Below are positions 35,538 to 44,813 of a stretch of 64,000 bases of DNA, one piece after another. The DNA lies in NCBI GenBank assembly GCA_023415235.1, contig JAEZLP010000036.1, positions 8,903 to 72,902 of the forward strand. The letters are read 5' to 3'. The position numbers were made by a program, and so were the translations under genes. The notes below the pieces were generated by a model. The model was not told where the DNA came from, did no database searches, and saw only the letters and a list, made by a program, of their open reading frames with translations. The stretch comes from Bacillota bacterium (GTDB lineage: Bacteria > Bacillota > Clostridia > Peptostreptococcales > Anaerovoracaceae). Positions within the stretch are counted from its first letter, which is position 1, and each line of letters opens with the position of its first letter.

Positions 35538-36818
35538 ATGACAGATATCCATGAGATAACCAGGCTTGTAAAAGCCGATAGCTTTCAGATGAGCCTGCTG
35601 GCCGGCGATGTCAGAAATCGGGCTCTGGAAGCCATTGCCTCAGCTCTTGAAGAAAGAGCGGATGAAATCCTTCGGGCAAACAGAGCCGATCTGGAAAAGG
35701 CTGCCGATGCAAAGCTCGCCCAGCCTATTGTGAAGCGGCTCAAATTTGATGAGCAGAAGCTTGCCGACGTTATCAGCGGAATTCAGAGCCTGATTGGGCT
35801 TCCGGATCCTCTTTGGAACAAGCTCCTGGTCCGTGAGCTGGATTCTCAGCTTACCTTGTATAAAGTAACCTGCCCCATCGGGGTTATTGGCGTCATCTTC
35901 GAATCCAGACCCGACGCACTGGTCCAGATCGCAACGCTTTGTCTTAAAAGCGGGAACTGTGCCATCCTAAAGGGCGGAAGCGAAGCGGCAAATACGAATA
36001 AGATCCTTTTCGAGATCATCCGAGAAGCCGGAATAAAGGCCGGCGTACCTGCCGGGTTCCTGACATTGATCGAAAACCGGGCTGAAATCGGTGAGCTTCT
36101 GAAATGCCACGATACCATCGACCTGTTGATTCCCAGAGGCTCCAATGAGTTTGTCCAGCATATTATGACCCATTCCAAAATACCAGTGATGGGCCATGCA
36201 GACGGCGTCTGTCATATCTATGTCGATGAATCCGCCGACATCAGGAAAGCAATCCCCATTATTGTGGATGCAAAGACCCAGTATGTGGCGGCCTGCAATA
36301 CCGTAGAGACCCTGCTGGTCCATAAGGCTGCGGCGGAAAAGCTTCTGCCTCCGCTGAAAGAGGCCTTCAACGAAAAAATGGTCACCATGCTGGGCTGTGA
36401 GAAAACAAGAAAATACATCGGTTGCGACGCCGCGAAGGAGGAAGATTTCGGCAAGGAATTCCTCGATTATATTATCGCCGTTAAGATCGTCGATTCCTTG
36501 GAGGACGCCATCCAGCACATCAACCGACACGGTTCCCACCACACCGACAGCATTCTCACCAAGGACGGGAGCGCCGCAGAAAAATTCATGCTTCTGGTGG
36601 ATTCCGCAGGAGTCTATCATAATTGCTCGACCAGATTTGCAGATGGCTACCGGTACGGCTTCGGAGCGGAGGTCGGCATCAGCACAGGAAAGCTTCACGC
36701 AAGAGGACCCGTCGGATTAGACGGACTGGTGACCTACAAATACAAGCTCTACGGAAACGGCCAGATCGTCGCAGATTACTCTGAAGGCAGGAAGTCCTAC
36801 CACTTTAAAGATCTTTAA
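35538..36818 (+). CDS. proA: Glutamate-5-semialdehyde dehydrogenase
   Basis: A 426-residue aldehyde dehydrogenase-fold enzyme. The catalytic cysteine is in YVAACNTVETLL; VIGVIFESRPD and the C-terminal RFADGYRYGFGAEVGIST are typical. Start ATG at 35538 behind AGGAGGAG. It is separated from proB and proC, which are on the other strand. Confidence 0.96.
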   Translation: MTDIHEITRLVKADSFQMSLLAGDVRNRALEAIASALEERADEILRANRADLEKAADAKLAQPIVKRLKFDEQKLADVISGIQSLIGLPDPLWNKLLVRELDSQLTLYKVTCPIGVIGVIFESRPDALVQIATLCLKSGNCAILKGGSEAANTNKILFEIIREAGIKAGVPAGFLTLIENRAEIGELLKCHDTIDLLIPRGSNEFVQHIMTHSKIPVMGHADGVCHIYVDESADIRKAIPIIVDAKTQYVAACNTVETLLVHKAAAEKLLPPLKEAFNEKMVTMLGCEKTRKYIGCDAAKEEDFGKEFLDYIIAVKIVDSLEDAIQHINRHGSHHTDSILTKDGSAAEKFMLLVDSAGVYHNCSTRFADGYRYGFGAEVGISTGKLHARGPVGLDGLVTYKYKLYGNGQIVADYSEGRKSYHFKDL

Positions 36819-36830
36819 TATCAAAAACAG

Positions 36831-36860
36831 AAGAAGCAGCTCAAAGCTGCTTCTTTTTTA
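36831..36860. terminator. Bidirectional terminator after proA
   Basis: Ten-bp stem AAGAAGCAGC/GCTGCTTCTT with T runs on both sides, serving proA and the convergent DUF3842 gene. Confidence 0.85.
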
Positions 36861-36924
36861 TTTATTGTATGCCGGATTATATAGAATACCGCAATATCCC
36901 TCAAACGAAACGATTGAAGCTAAT

Positions 36925-37344
36925 TTATATGGACATCGACGTGACGTATTCCCTGATCGCTTTGACCGCATTGTCCAGATGGACGGAAAGCGGCGCGTCC
37001 TCGACGCTTACCACATGAATATTGCAGCGGTTGATGGGAAGCAGAACCTTAAACGCCCGGCTCTCGCCGATGGCCTGCGCCATTTTCGGGCTAAGCTCGC
37101 CCATCATGGAGTTGGCGTTAATGATGGCGATCACACCCACGACGATGTCAACATACTTCATATTATGAACAATTGCATTTTCTCCGGTGGCGCCGTCATC
37201 CGCTCCGGCCCGTATCATCTGCCCGGTAGCGGCGGAATTTGTTCCCAATGCAAGAACCTCCACATCCGGCAGCGCCGCCTTTATTTTTTCTACGATAGCG
37301 CGTCCTATTCCCCCGCCTTGCCCGTCAACAACTGCGATCCTCAT
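36925..37344 (-). CDS. DUF3842 family protein
   Basis: A 139-residue protein starting MRIAVVDGQGGGIGRAIVEKI with a glycine-rich nucleotide-binding look and GADDGATGENAIVHN. It matches the clostridial DUF3842 family, which has no known function. Start ATG at 37342-37344. Confidence 0.85.
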   Translation of the reverse strand: MRIAVVDGQGGGIGRAIVEKIKAALPDVEVLALGTNSAATGQMIRAGADDGATGENAIVHNMKYVDIVVGVIAIINANSMMGELSPKMAQAIGESRAFKVLLPINRCNIHVVSVEDAPLSVHLDNAVKAIREYVTSMSI

Positions 37345-37504
37345 ACTTCTTTCCTCTTCTTTCTTTTCAAATCAATTCCACTGAAAAAATGATGATTCGA
37401 TTCCAAAGCATAAAATTATTATAAATCATTCCCCGTAAAAATCAAATGAATTCCCTGTTTCCTTTTTTTGGTTTCCATGATATTCTGAGGAAAAGACAAG
37501 TGTA

Positions 37505-37560
37505 TTTTAATCTTATTTTAATTTATGTTAAAGGAACTTTGAAGGATTGTTTCTTATAAT
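37505..37560 (+). promoter_or_regulatory. Tandem OmpR/PhoP-type boxes and -10 of the DUF4342/two-component operon
   Basis: TTTTAAT (37505-37511), TTTTAAT (37516-37522) and TGTTAAA (37526-37532) put TTAA at 11- and 10-bp steps, on one face of the helix. They abut a promoter with a perfect TATAAT (37555-37560) but no recognisable -35 (AGGAAC). This fits an activator-dependent promoter bound by an OmpR-family regulator, possibly the one encoded at 38253. Confidence 0.5.
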
Positions 37561-37627
37561 AAAACCATAATCAACGATGAAAAATAGCCGTTCATCACGG
37601 CGAATGAATTCAAGGAGGAAATGAATT

Positions 37628-38179
37628 ATGGTAACTTTGGAACAGGTTGAAAAGCTAAGGGAATATGCAAATATTTCTTATGATGAAGCAAGAACAGCAT
37701 TGGAGAATGCAGACGGAGACATCCTTCAAGCATTGATTGAGCTGGAACGTCAGGGCAAGGTCAAGCCACCTCAGGGCGGCGGTCAATATCATACCGCCAA
37801 CATTGAGGTATCCGGCTGTCAGGAGGAAGAGACCGGAAAAGAAAAGACAAAGTCCAAGTGCAACAGCGGGGAAAAGTCTGCTTTCAGCCGGAATATGGGG
37901 AAATTCTTCCGCTGGATGGGCGAAGTAATCCACAAGGGGAATATTAATGCGCTGGTTGTAGAGAAGAACGGCGCCTCCATCATGAGGCTTCCTATCACAG
38001 TGCTGGTGATTCTGCTTCTCTTTGCTTTCTGGATCGTTGTGCCGCTTCTTATTGTTGGATTATTCTTCAGCTTCCGTTATTATTTCCAGGGGCCCAACAT
38101 AAAAAGCACCAAGGTGAACGAGGCCATGGACAACGTCGCCAATGCGGCGGAAGAGATCAAAAAAGACTTCCAAAACTAG
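37628..38179 (+). CDS. DUF4342 family membrane protein with N-terminal UBA-like segment
   Basis: A 183-residue protein. Residues 1-45 look like a UBA/TS-N helix bundle (VEKLREYANISYDEARTALENADGDILQALIEL). Residues 85-150 match DUF4342, with INALVVEKNGASIMRLPIT and one or two membrane segments (VLVILLLFAFWIVVPLLIVGL). It probably responds to envelope stress together with the two-component system that follows. Confidence 0.78.
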   Translation: MVTLEQVEKLREYANISYDEARTALENADGDILQALIELERQGKVKPPQGGGQYHTANIEVSGCQEEETGKEKTKSKCNSGEKSAFSRNMGKFFRWMGEVIHKGNINALVVEKNGASIMRLPITVLVILLLFAFWIVVPLLIVGLFFSFRYYFQGPNIKSTKVNEAMDNVANAAEEIKKDFQN

Positions 38180-38252
38180 AATGAAAACCTTTTGCTGCCC
38201 GCCTCCAAGGCGGCAGCAGCCGAAACGATATCTCAATTGGATGGAGGATACT

Positions 38253-38942
38253 ATGCAGGAACATATTTTAATCGTAGAGGATGAAGAAAAGCTCGCAAGG
38301 TTTATTGAGCTGGAGCTGACATTTGAGGGCTATGTAGTGGAAAAAGCGGCAGATGGCAGAACGGGTCTTGCATTGGCCCAATCCAAGCACTTTGACCTGA
38401 TCGCGCTTGATATTATGCTGCCGGGGCTGAATGGTCTGGAGGTCCTGAGACGCATCCGACAGACATCCTCGGTTCCTGTTATTATGCTGACAGCAAGGGA
38501 TGACACCATGGATAAGGTGGCAGGGCTTGACGGCGGAGCAAATGACTATATCACCAAGCCCTTTGCCATCGAGGAGCTGTTGGCCAGAATCCGCGCCGTC
38601 CTCCGAAACAACGGAGCAGCTAGAGAAAACGCCAGGACTCAGGAGCATATCGTCTCATCAGGGGCTCTCCGCTTGAATCTTGACAGCAGAGAGGTATGGG
38701 TGAATGATACTTCCGTGGAGCTCACAAAGAAAGAATTTGATCTTCTGGCTTTTCTGATGCAAAACAAGGGACTCGTCATGAGCCGGGATCGGCTTCTCGA
38801 CAGTGTGTGGGGCTACGATTTTGTCGGCGAGACCAATGCCATCGATGTCTATATCCGGTATCTTCGGGCAAAGATTGAGGAACCTTTCGGACTAAAATTT
38901 ATTCAAACGATACGCGGAGTGGGGTATATCATACGTGAGTGA
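38253..38942 (+). CDS. OmpR-family response regulator
   Basis: A 229-residue two-domain regulator. Receiver: D9-E10-D10-type acidic cluster EDEE, phosphoacceptor D53 in ALDIMLPG and Lys in ITKPF. DNA-binding winged helix with LTKKEFDLLAFLMQNKG and the final TIRGVGYIIRE. I start at the ATG at 38253 just after GGAGG. It overlaps the kinase start by 8 bases. Confidence 0.92.
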   Translation: MQEHILIVEDEEKLARFIELELTFEGYVVEKAADGRTGLALAQSKHFDLIALDIMLPGLNGLEVLRRIRQTSSVPVIMLTARDDTMDKVAGLDGGANDYITKPFAIEELLARIRAVLRNNGAARENARTQEHIVSSGALRLNLDSREVWVNDTSVELTKKEFDLLAFLMQNKGLVMSRDRLLDSVWGYDFVGETNAIDVYIRYLRAKIEEPFGLKFIQTIRGVGYIIRE

Positions 38943-40440
38943 TAGAAAAGAACAGACAAAAAATAACAGCAGCGGAGCGGCAAACACAAGCAAGGCAAGC
39001 TTTTCCCTTGCGGTGAAGCTGAATATACACACAATTCTTTATGCGTTAGGGGTATTGCTGACGGTAAATATTCTTCTGTGCATCTTCGTATTCTCCTTCA
39101 CCCTGTGGAAGGCGGAAAGCAGCACAGCCGCCATGCTAGAGGAACTTGATCCGAAATATGAATCGATTTTGGATTTTACATTTGAGTCCGCTGCCGAATA
39201 TCCCAATGGGGTCCGGCTTTTGGATGCCATACATAAAAAGACTCCTTTGGAAGATTATGAAGTAGCCAGATGGCTGTGGTTTGAAAGCGACAGCGGGGAA
39301 ACAAGCGCAAAAGGAAGTCGTTATCATATTTCAAAACTGAAATATCGGATGATCATTGAGGACGAAAAGATCGCGGTCACTTATCACCTCGGCAATGTGC
39401 TCAAGGAATACCTGACCCCCTTTTATGCTCTTCTGATCCTTGAGGTGCTGATCCTGTTGAATGGCATCGGCAAGGGAAGAAAGCGCATCCGGCGCATCCT
39501 CAGTCCTTTGACGGAAATCTCAAGGCAGGCTCAGAATCTCAGCAATGCATCACAGAAAGATTTTTCCAAGGATGAAATGATTCGGCTGAGAGAGTTGGCA
39601 GGCACCATTAGCAATATCGACGCAACCAAGCTGGACAAAAGGCTGTCGGTGGACGAAACCCATAGCGAACTCAAGGATCTGGCCAATGCGATCAACAGCA
39701 TGCTGAACCGGATCGACGAAGCATACCGTTCCCAGGTAAGATTCGTATCGGACGCATCTCATGAGCTGCGAACGCCAATTTCCGTCATCCAGGGCTATGT
39801 CAATCTTCTGGATCGATGGGGGAAAAACGACGAAACAACCATGCAGGAAGCCATCGATGCAATCAAGAGCGAAGCGGAAAGCATGAAGGAATTGATTGAA
39901 CAGCTCCTGTTCCTTGCCCGGGGAGATAATGAAACCCTCCATCTCGATCTTGAAACCTTCGACTGTTCGGATATGATCGAGGAAATCTTCAGGGAAACCC
40001 AGATGATCGATTCTCTTCACACCTTCCGGATTAAAAACAATACACCCGCCTTGGTCCATGCGGATCGTCAGCTGATGAAACAGGCGCTGCGCATCCTCAT
40101 CGACAACAGTATCAAATACACACCGAATCACGGGGAAATTCTCGTTTCCGTAACCGACAAAGATGGAATGATACGAGTTGCTGTACAGGATAACGGAATC
40201 GGAATCGATCCCCAGAATCTTCCCTATATCTTTGACCGGTTCTACCGGTCCGATGAGTCCAGGGCGAGAAAAACCGGAGGCTCGGGACTTGGTCTGGCCA
40301 TCATGAAGTGGATCGTAGACCGTCATGGCGGCTCCATCGAGGTGATCAGCAGAAAGGACATCGGGACCAGAACGACTATCATTCTGCCCAAGGCAGAAAA
40401 CGCAAGCTCCGTAGAAATTCTTCCAACAGAAGCATCATGA
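38935..40440 (+). CDS. Sensor histidine kinase
   Basis: A 501-residue kinase with GTG start. Membrane helices at about 31-56 and 158-178 flank an extracytoplasmic region of about 100 residues with no recognised domain. HAMP-like linker follows. Phosphoacceptor His in FVSDASHELRTPIS; N box LIDNSIKYTP; G boxes DNGIGID and GGSGLGLAI. Partner of the upstream regulator. Signal unknown. Confidence 0.92.
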   Translation: MSDRKEQTKNNSSGAANTSKASFSLAVKLNIHTILYALGVLLTVNILLCIFVFSFTLWKAESSTAAMLEELDPKYESILDFTFESAAEYPNGVRLLDAIHKKTPLEDYEVARWLWFESDSGETSAKGSRYHISKLKYRMIIEDEKIAVTYHLGNVLKEYLTPFYALLILEVLILLNGIGKGRKRIRRILSPLTEISRQAQNLSNASQKDFSKDEMIRLRELAGTISNIDATKLDKRLSVDETHSELKDLANAINSMLNRIDEAYRSQVRFVSDASHELRTPISVIQGYVNLLDRWGKNDETTMQEAIDAIKSEAESMKELIEQLLFLARGDNETLHLDLETFDCSDMIEEIFRETQMIDSLHTFRIKNNTPALVHADRQLMKQALRILIDNSIKYTPNHGEILVSVTDKDGMIRVAVQDNGIGIDPQNLPYIFDRFYRSDESRARKTGGSGLGLAIMKWIVDRHGGSIEVISRKDIGTRTTIILPKAENASSVEILPTEAS

Positions 40441-40474
40441 GACGCATAAGACGCATTATATGCATGATAAATAA

Positions 40475-40526
40475 ACAAGCCGGAGTGTTCAGCACCCCAA
40501 ATGCTGGACGGCCGGCTTGCTTTTCT
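40475..40526 (+). terminator. Terminator of the two-component operon
   Basis: AAGCCGG pairs with CCGGCTT around an inner CAGCA/TGCTG hairpin, followed by a T-rich tail. Confidence 0.7.
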
Positions 40527-40570
40527 ATTATGTAGGATATCGCCGGAAGCGATATTGACGGAATATCATT

Positions 40571-40894
40571 TTATTCAAGGACTACGGCGGTTCCCGATGC
40601 TATGATCATAAGCATATTGCTCCCCTGATTGCTGATCGCCTCATAGTCCACCACCAGACCTACTACGGCATTTGCCCCCATTGCCGCAGCTCTTTGCTCC
40701 AACTCCTGCAATGCCTGATTCCGTCCCATGACCAGCTCCTCTTCATAAGAACCGGACCTGCCTCCAAAGAAATTTGTAAGTCCTGCCTTGAAATCCTTGA
40801 TCACATTGATTCCCACAATGATCTCGCCGAATACAACTCCTTTGTACTCCTTGATTCTTTTGCCTTCTACTGACTGGGTTGTAACGATAAACAT
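40571..40894 (-). CDS. YbjQ/UPF0145 family protein
   Basis: A 107-residue protein starting MFIVTTQSVEGKRIKEYKGVVFGE, with GGRSGSYEEEL and AAAMGANAVVGLVVDYE, the YbjQ pattern. It likely forms a homopentameric barrel of unknown function. Start at 40894 behind AAGGAGG; an open frame to 40996 is not used. Confidence 0.88.
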   Translation of the reverse strand: MFIVTTQSVEGKRIKEYKGVVFGEIIVGINVIKDFKAGLTNFFGGRSGSYEEELVMGRNQALQELEQRAAAMGANAVVGLVVDYEAISNQGSNMLMIIASGTAVVLE

Positions 40895-41083
40895 GGTTTC
40901 ATCCTCCTTATAAATATTTCTTTGATGCTCTTTCGATAATATGCCCGGATGCTTCATGCACCGCAGCCGGCTGTTTCCCGATTGATCCCGTATCATTCAT
41001 TAGAAAGTGATTTTCATCCGTTTGAAGCATATATTTCTAGTATTGAATGATGAGCGATTCGCTGGAACCAAAAGGAGTGTTTT

Positions 41084-41677
41084 ATGAGATATAAAAATAG
41101 GATGGTTGATCCGAGTGTTCCAAACGGCGCCGCAAATTTCCTTTTCTCTATCAGAACCCTGTGGAGAGATATGGTAACCTGGGGCAGAGCATATATGATA
41201 AGCCGTTATGCCGGATTAGCAAATGCGGAAGATGAATTCAACCGCTTATACGAAATACCTTTGGAATTCGGAAATATCTTCGAGCTGGTCTTCGGGTATG
41301 AAAATGCGCAAACTTTTATGCAATATTTGTCCCGACAAATAATTATGATACGATCACTCGTAGAAGCGCAAATGGCCGGCGACGTCAATCTGGCCAATCA
41401 GCTGGTGCAGCAGCTGTATTCATTGGCGGATGAAAGGGCCGCCTTCATGGCGTCCATCAATCCTTTCTGGAATTCATCCCAGGTCCGAAATCTGATCTAT
41501 ACTTTCTTCCAGCTGACAATTGAAAGTATTACCACTTTTCTGGCTGGCGACTATAAAAGAGAAATAGATATTTATGACAGACTGCTGCATCACACGGACA
41601 GTATGGGCGATTACCTTGCTCAGGGCATTCTCAGCTATATGACATATCATCAGCAAAGCGCGCCTGCCGTTCAATAA
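41084..41677 (+). CDS. Helical protein of unknown function
   Basis: I do not assign it. 197 residues, almost wholly helical, no signal peptide or membrane segment. Notable conserved-looking pieces are SIRTLWRDMVTWGRAYMIS, EFGNIFELVFGYENA, INPFW and EIDIYDRLLHHTDSMGDYL. Similar all-helical proteins with an FGN and INPFW pattern occur in Firmicutes. Start ATG at 41084 after AAAGGAG. Confidence 0.65.
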   Translation: MRYKNRMVDPSVPNGAANFLFSIRTLWRDMVTWGRAYMISRYAGLANAEDEFNRLYEIPLEFGNIFELVFGYENAQTFMQYLSRQIIMIRSLVEAQMAGDVNLANQLVQQLYSLADERAAFMASINPFWNSSQVRNLIYTFFQLTIESITTFLAGDYKREIDIYDRLLHHTDSMGDYLAQGILSYMTYHQQSAPAVQ

Positions 41678-41683
41678 GAGCTC

Positions 41684-42205
41684 CTATTTTTTGGCGTTGA
41701 CGTATTCAATGGCCTCCTTGCCTGTTATGTGCTCAACGTCTATTGCAATGATATAGGCATTGGCGCATCCGGTTACTTCCTTATGTTTGGCTTCTTCAGG
41801 CTGACTTCCCGAGTATTTTTCGACGAGAGCCCGAAACGCCTCAAGATGCTCATCGCCTTCCGTGATTCTGGCTTTTCCAAAGGCGATCACGCTGCGGAAA
41901 TATGTGGTGTATTCCTCACTCACTATGGTATCTTCATCGACTACTGTAAAAGAAACCTTGGGATTCTTTGCGATCGCATCGATTTTGTGTCCGGCTTTTG
42001 CCGAGTGAAAATAAATATTATCATTATGATAGACATAACTCAGCGGAACCGCGTAAGGATAGTCCTCGTCGCCCAGGCATGCCAGAATTCCGTTTGTGCC
42101 TCTGTCCATTACCGCTGCGGTGTCTTCCTTTGACAATAATTGCTTTCCTCTTCTCATTTCTCTAAACATCAGTTGTTTCCTCACTTTCGTCGGCATCTTG
42201 ATCAC
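41684..42205 (-). CDS. Pyridoxamine 5'-phosphate oxidase-related FMN protein (NimA-like)
   Basis: A 173-residue split-barrel flavoprotein. MRRGKQLLSKEDTAAVMDRGTNGILACLGDEDYPYAVPLSYVY is the typical start, and IYFHSAKAGHKIDAIAKNPKVSFTVV forms the FMN pocket. Members reduce nitroimidazoles or bind FMN for unknown purposes. The start is uncertain: GTG at 42205 or ATG at 42196, both with weak sites. Confidence 0.85.
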   Translation of the reverse strand: MIKMPTKVRKQLMFREMRRGKQLLSKEDTAAVMDRGTNGILACLGDEDYPYAVPLSYVYHNDNIYFHSAKAGHKIDAIAKNPKVSFTVVDEDTIVSEEYTTYFRSVIAFGKARITEGDEHLEAFRALVEKYSGSQPEEAKHKEVTGCANAYIIAIDVEHITGKEAIEYVNAKK

Positions 42206-42213
42206 TCATTCTA

Positions 42214-42813
42214 TTATAGCAATCCCTTTATCCACTCATCTAAGAATGCCATCTGCTCTTTCGTATGAAACCAGTGTTCCCCGTTTTCCATAACTGTCAG
42301 ATCAGCTCCACTTTCCTTTGCAAATGCTTTTATTGTATCTATAGACTGCAAATTGTCATTACTTCCGTAAAGGACGGATGTCGAAATGCTCCAGGAAATC
42401 GGATGCTTTCTTACCCAGTTGAGATATTCCCAGGATAGTGTTTCTCCAAAGGCTGTTTCTATCGTGCCTTTTTCCATAAGATCGATTTCCGTCACACCTG
42501 CCCACTGCATCATGTCAGTGATCAGCTTTTCCATATTCACGATAGGTGAAATAAAATATGCCTTTTCAATTTGCATATCACTCAGTGCATTCATTATAAA
42601 GAAAGCGCCGATACTGTTTGCAACAATCACAATAGAATCATGTTCTTTTCGAAAAGTCTCGAAGAAACTGTAAAACTCGGGTCTTGCATCCCATGGAGTT
42701 TGCGACTGATAGTCAAAGCCTATCACCTTATACTCCGGGAAAAGCGATCTGTAGTGCTCAGCTTCTTCTACATTCCCGCCTTTTCCGTGTATATAAACAA
42801 CTACTTTTTCCAT
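42214..42813 (-). CDS. Alpha/beta hydrolase
   Basis: A 199-residue single-domain hydrolase. IHGKGG near residue 8 is the oxyanion region, the nucleophile Ser lies in VANSIGAFF (the first Gly of GxSxG is Ala), the acid is Asp in YGSNDNLQS and the base His in GEHWFH. Substrate unknown. Confidence 0.82.
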   Translation of the reverse strand: MEKVVVYIHGKGGNVEEAEHYRSLFPEYKVIGFDYQSQTPWDARPEFYSFFETFRKEHDSIVIVANSIGAFFIMNALSDMQIEKAYFISPIVNMEKLITDMMQWAGVTEIDLMEKGTIETAFGETLSWEYLNWVRKHPISWSISTSVLYGSNDNLQSIDTIKAFAKESGADLTVMENGEHWFHTKEQMAFLDEWIKGLL

Positions 42814-42852
42814 TCTTTAGACTCCGTTGAATTAAAATTAAATCTTTCATTA

Positions 42853-43236
42853 TTACTCTATATTATACCACGTCTCTAATACAATCGGCATCTTCTTCTT
42901 TTCACAAGATAATATAACCGGCATTAATAGTTTTCTGAAAGCCCCAGTTCCTTTCAAAGATTTATCGATTGCCACGACTAACAAGTGAGATACTTCCCCA
43001 TCAAAATATTTAATATGCCAATTCTGCGGTATAATTTCATTTTCAAGTATAGCTCTACTCTGCATTAACAGAAGTTCCTCTTCCGTAGCATGTTCTAATA
43101 ATTTCATGGAAGACCGCCGCATTATTTCCAACAGCAGCGGTTCTGGTATTTCTTTCGATGAGTACCCAATTAATAAACCTTGGCCGTCATCTAACAAATG
43201 CATCGCATTATATTCACTGAAAGCTTGTATTTGCCC
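42853..43236 (-). pseudogene. Truncated GNAT-family acetyltransferase remnant
   Basis: The frame encodes YNAMHLLDDGQGLLIGYSS, then EVSHLLVVAIDKSLKGTGAFRKLL and CEKKKMPIVLET, typical of the acetyl-CoA-binding half of a GNAT enzyme. It stops right after IVLET, where such proteins continue with the NxxNxxLYxxFGF end. The frame upstream runs without a plausible start into the terminator and tRNA region. Both ends thus seem lost. Confidence 0.5.
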
Positions 43237-43382
43237 CGCAGACTGCAAAGAAAAAAGCCAAGCAAATGTTTGGTAGGTGCCGTACGAAAATTCCCTGGCT
43301 TCAGCCAGATGGAATTTTTCCGTTGCTCGCGGCTGCCGTCCTGCGCCCTTTTTCTTTGCGGGCTTGGACCGCTCGGTTGCCG

Positions 43383-43420
43383 AAAAAAAAAATACCCATC
43401 GCAAGGATGGGTATATTTTT
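43383..43420 (-). terminator. Terminator of the tRNA-Arg gene
   Basis: TACCCATCC-TTGC-GATGGGTA hairpin followed by a run of nine or more Ts, 2 bases past the CCA end. Confidence 0.85.
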
Positions 43421-43421
43421 T

Positions 43422-43498
43422 TGGTGCGCCCATAGGGATTCGAACCCCAGACCTTCTCATTCGTAGTGAGCTACTCTATCCAGCTGAGCTATGGGCGC
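43422..43498 (-). tRNA. tRNA-Arg (anticodon ACG)
   Basis: A 77-nt cloverleaf: acceptor GCGCCCA/TGGGCGC, D stem GCTC/GAGT, anticodon loop CTACGAA (ACG at 43462-43464), T arm with GGTTCGAATCC, discriminator A and encoded CCA. The top pair of the anticodon stem is a G-A mismatch. Confidence 0.95.
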
Positions 43499-43667
43499 GT
43501 ATCTATGACGGCAGTCTGAGCTGCCTGCTATAGAGTACGGAACCAATTATATAACATTTCAGGGCCCTTTGTCAAAGGGAAATGCATATTCCCTGCACAA
43601 TTATTCATTTTACTTATTTTCCCTGTTTTTGCTCTATTATATAGAACCTTTCAGCCATAATCCCCGT

Positions 43668-44003
43668 TCAAACAAAGACAAATTGGATCATCACCATATA
43701 CAGCGCCGTGCCTCCCAGAATGCTGAGCATGTTGTTCCGCCGCCAGAGGTGCAGAGCAATGACGGTCGCCGCCGCAACCAGTTCAGGTACGCCAAACGGC
43801 GAGTCCAGCACCGATACGTTCCTCAGACAGTATACGATAAGCATTCCCATGACTGCAGGAGGAAGCGTATTGCCCAGATAGGTGATCACCTTAGGAGTCT
43901 CGCCCTTTCTGCTGAACAGTAGGAAAGGCGCGGCTCGGAGGACAAAGGTGATGACGGAAATCACCAGAATGATCAGAATGGATTCTCCGAAGCTTAGGAT
44001 CAT
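43668..44003 (-). CDS. azlD: AzlD-family branched-chain amino acid exporter subunit
   Basis: A 111-residue membrane protein with four helices, including VITFVLRAAPFLLFSRKGETP and YLGNTLPPAVMGMLIVYCL, characteristic of AzlD. It works with AzlC, encoded directly upstream with a 4-base overlap. Confidence 0.9.
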   Translation of the reverse strand: MILSFGESILIILVISVITFVLRAAPFLLFSRKGETPKVITYLGNTLPPAVMGMLIVYCLRNVSVLDSPFGVPELVAAATVIALHLWRRNNMLSILGGTALYMVMIQFVFV

Positions 44004-44716
44004 GGCATCATATCCTCCTCTTCGGTTTGAATTTCAGCTTTGCCTTCCAGTTGTTTTCTCGCCAGCAGCAAGGCAACCACGATCAGGAGCATGGAAGGAA
44101 TTACAAGATGATCCGGACCGGCAAGCAACAGCACAAGAATCGTGGCCCCCAGGCCCATAATCGCCGGGAAATGGCAGGAATACGCCTCCCATTGGTCGAG
44201 AAAGATGACGATAAACAAAGCGGTCATGGCAAAGTCCATGCCTGTAGTATCAAACGTGATCATGGAACCGACCAGGGATCCGATCACTGATCCGAGCACC
44301 CAGTAAAGCTGATTCATCAGCGAAACGCAAAAGTAAAACGTCCTTTCATCCACGCCTTCGGGAGCCTTTCTGCCGCAGAGCAGCGAATAGGTTTCATCCG
44401 TAAGGGAGAAGGCCATATACCATTTCTTGACTCCCATTCCATTGAAGCGGTCAAGGAAGGAGAGTCCGTAGAATATGTGTCTGAAGTTAACAACTAGAGT
44501 CATGACTGCAATCTGAATCAGACCAATTCCGCCGTGGAAAAAACTGACGGCAATAAACTGCATCGCCCCCGCATAAACAGTCAGACTAATAAGGAATGCC
44601 CATATGAAATTGTATCCTGCGTTCTCGAATAACAGACCAAAAGCGACGCCGATTGAAAGGTAACCGAGCAGAACGGGTATCGTCACCGGAAATGCTGCCT
44701 TGATTGCTTGCTTCAT
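44000..44716 (-). CDS. azlC: AzlC-family branched-chain amino acid exporter
   Basis: A 238-residue protein with about seven membrane segments. FPVTIPVLLGYLSIGVAFG, YAGAMQFIA and VNFRHIFYGLSFLDRF are the AzlC signatures. Forms the AzlCD pair that exports branched-chain amino acids or analogues. Confidence 0.93.
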   Translation of the reverse strand: MKQAIKAAFPVTIPVLLGYLSIGVAFGLLFENAGYNFIWAFLISLTVYAGAMQFIAVSFFHGGIGLIQIAVMTLVVNFRHIFYGLSFLDRFNGMGVKKWYMAFSLTDETYSLLCGRKAPEGVDERTFYFCVSLMNQLYWVLGSVIGSLVGSMITFDTTGMDFAMTALFIVIFLDQWEAYSCHFPAIMGLGATILVLLLAGPDHLVIPSMLLIVVALLLARKQLEGKAEIQTEEEDMMP

Positions 44717-44813
44717 TTTAAGTACTCTTTCGTTTTTTCATGTGCAATTTTGTCTTTCAGTATAGTATACTAAGGGTGACAGTTTTTTTCAATCAAAAAG
44801 GGAGTTGAGGTCA

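Noticed and set aside
43040..43404. Upstream extension of the acetyltransferase frame to the tRNA as a 183-aa protein
   Set aside because: The extra N-terminus reads through the tRNA terminator and has low-complexity, basic composition with no start signal.
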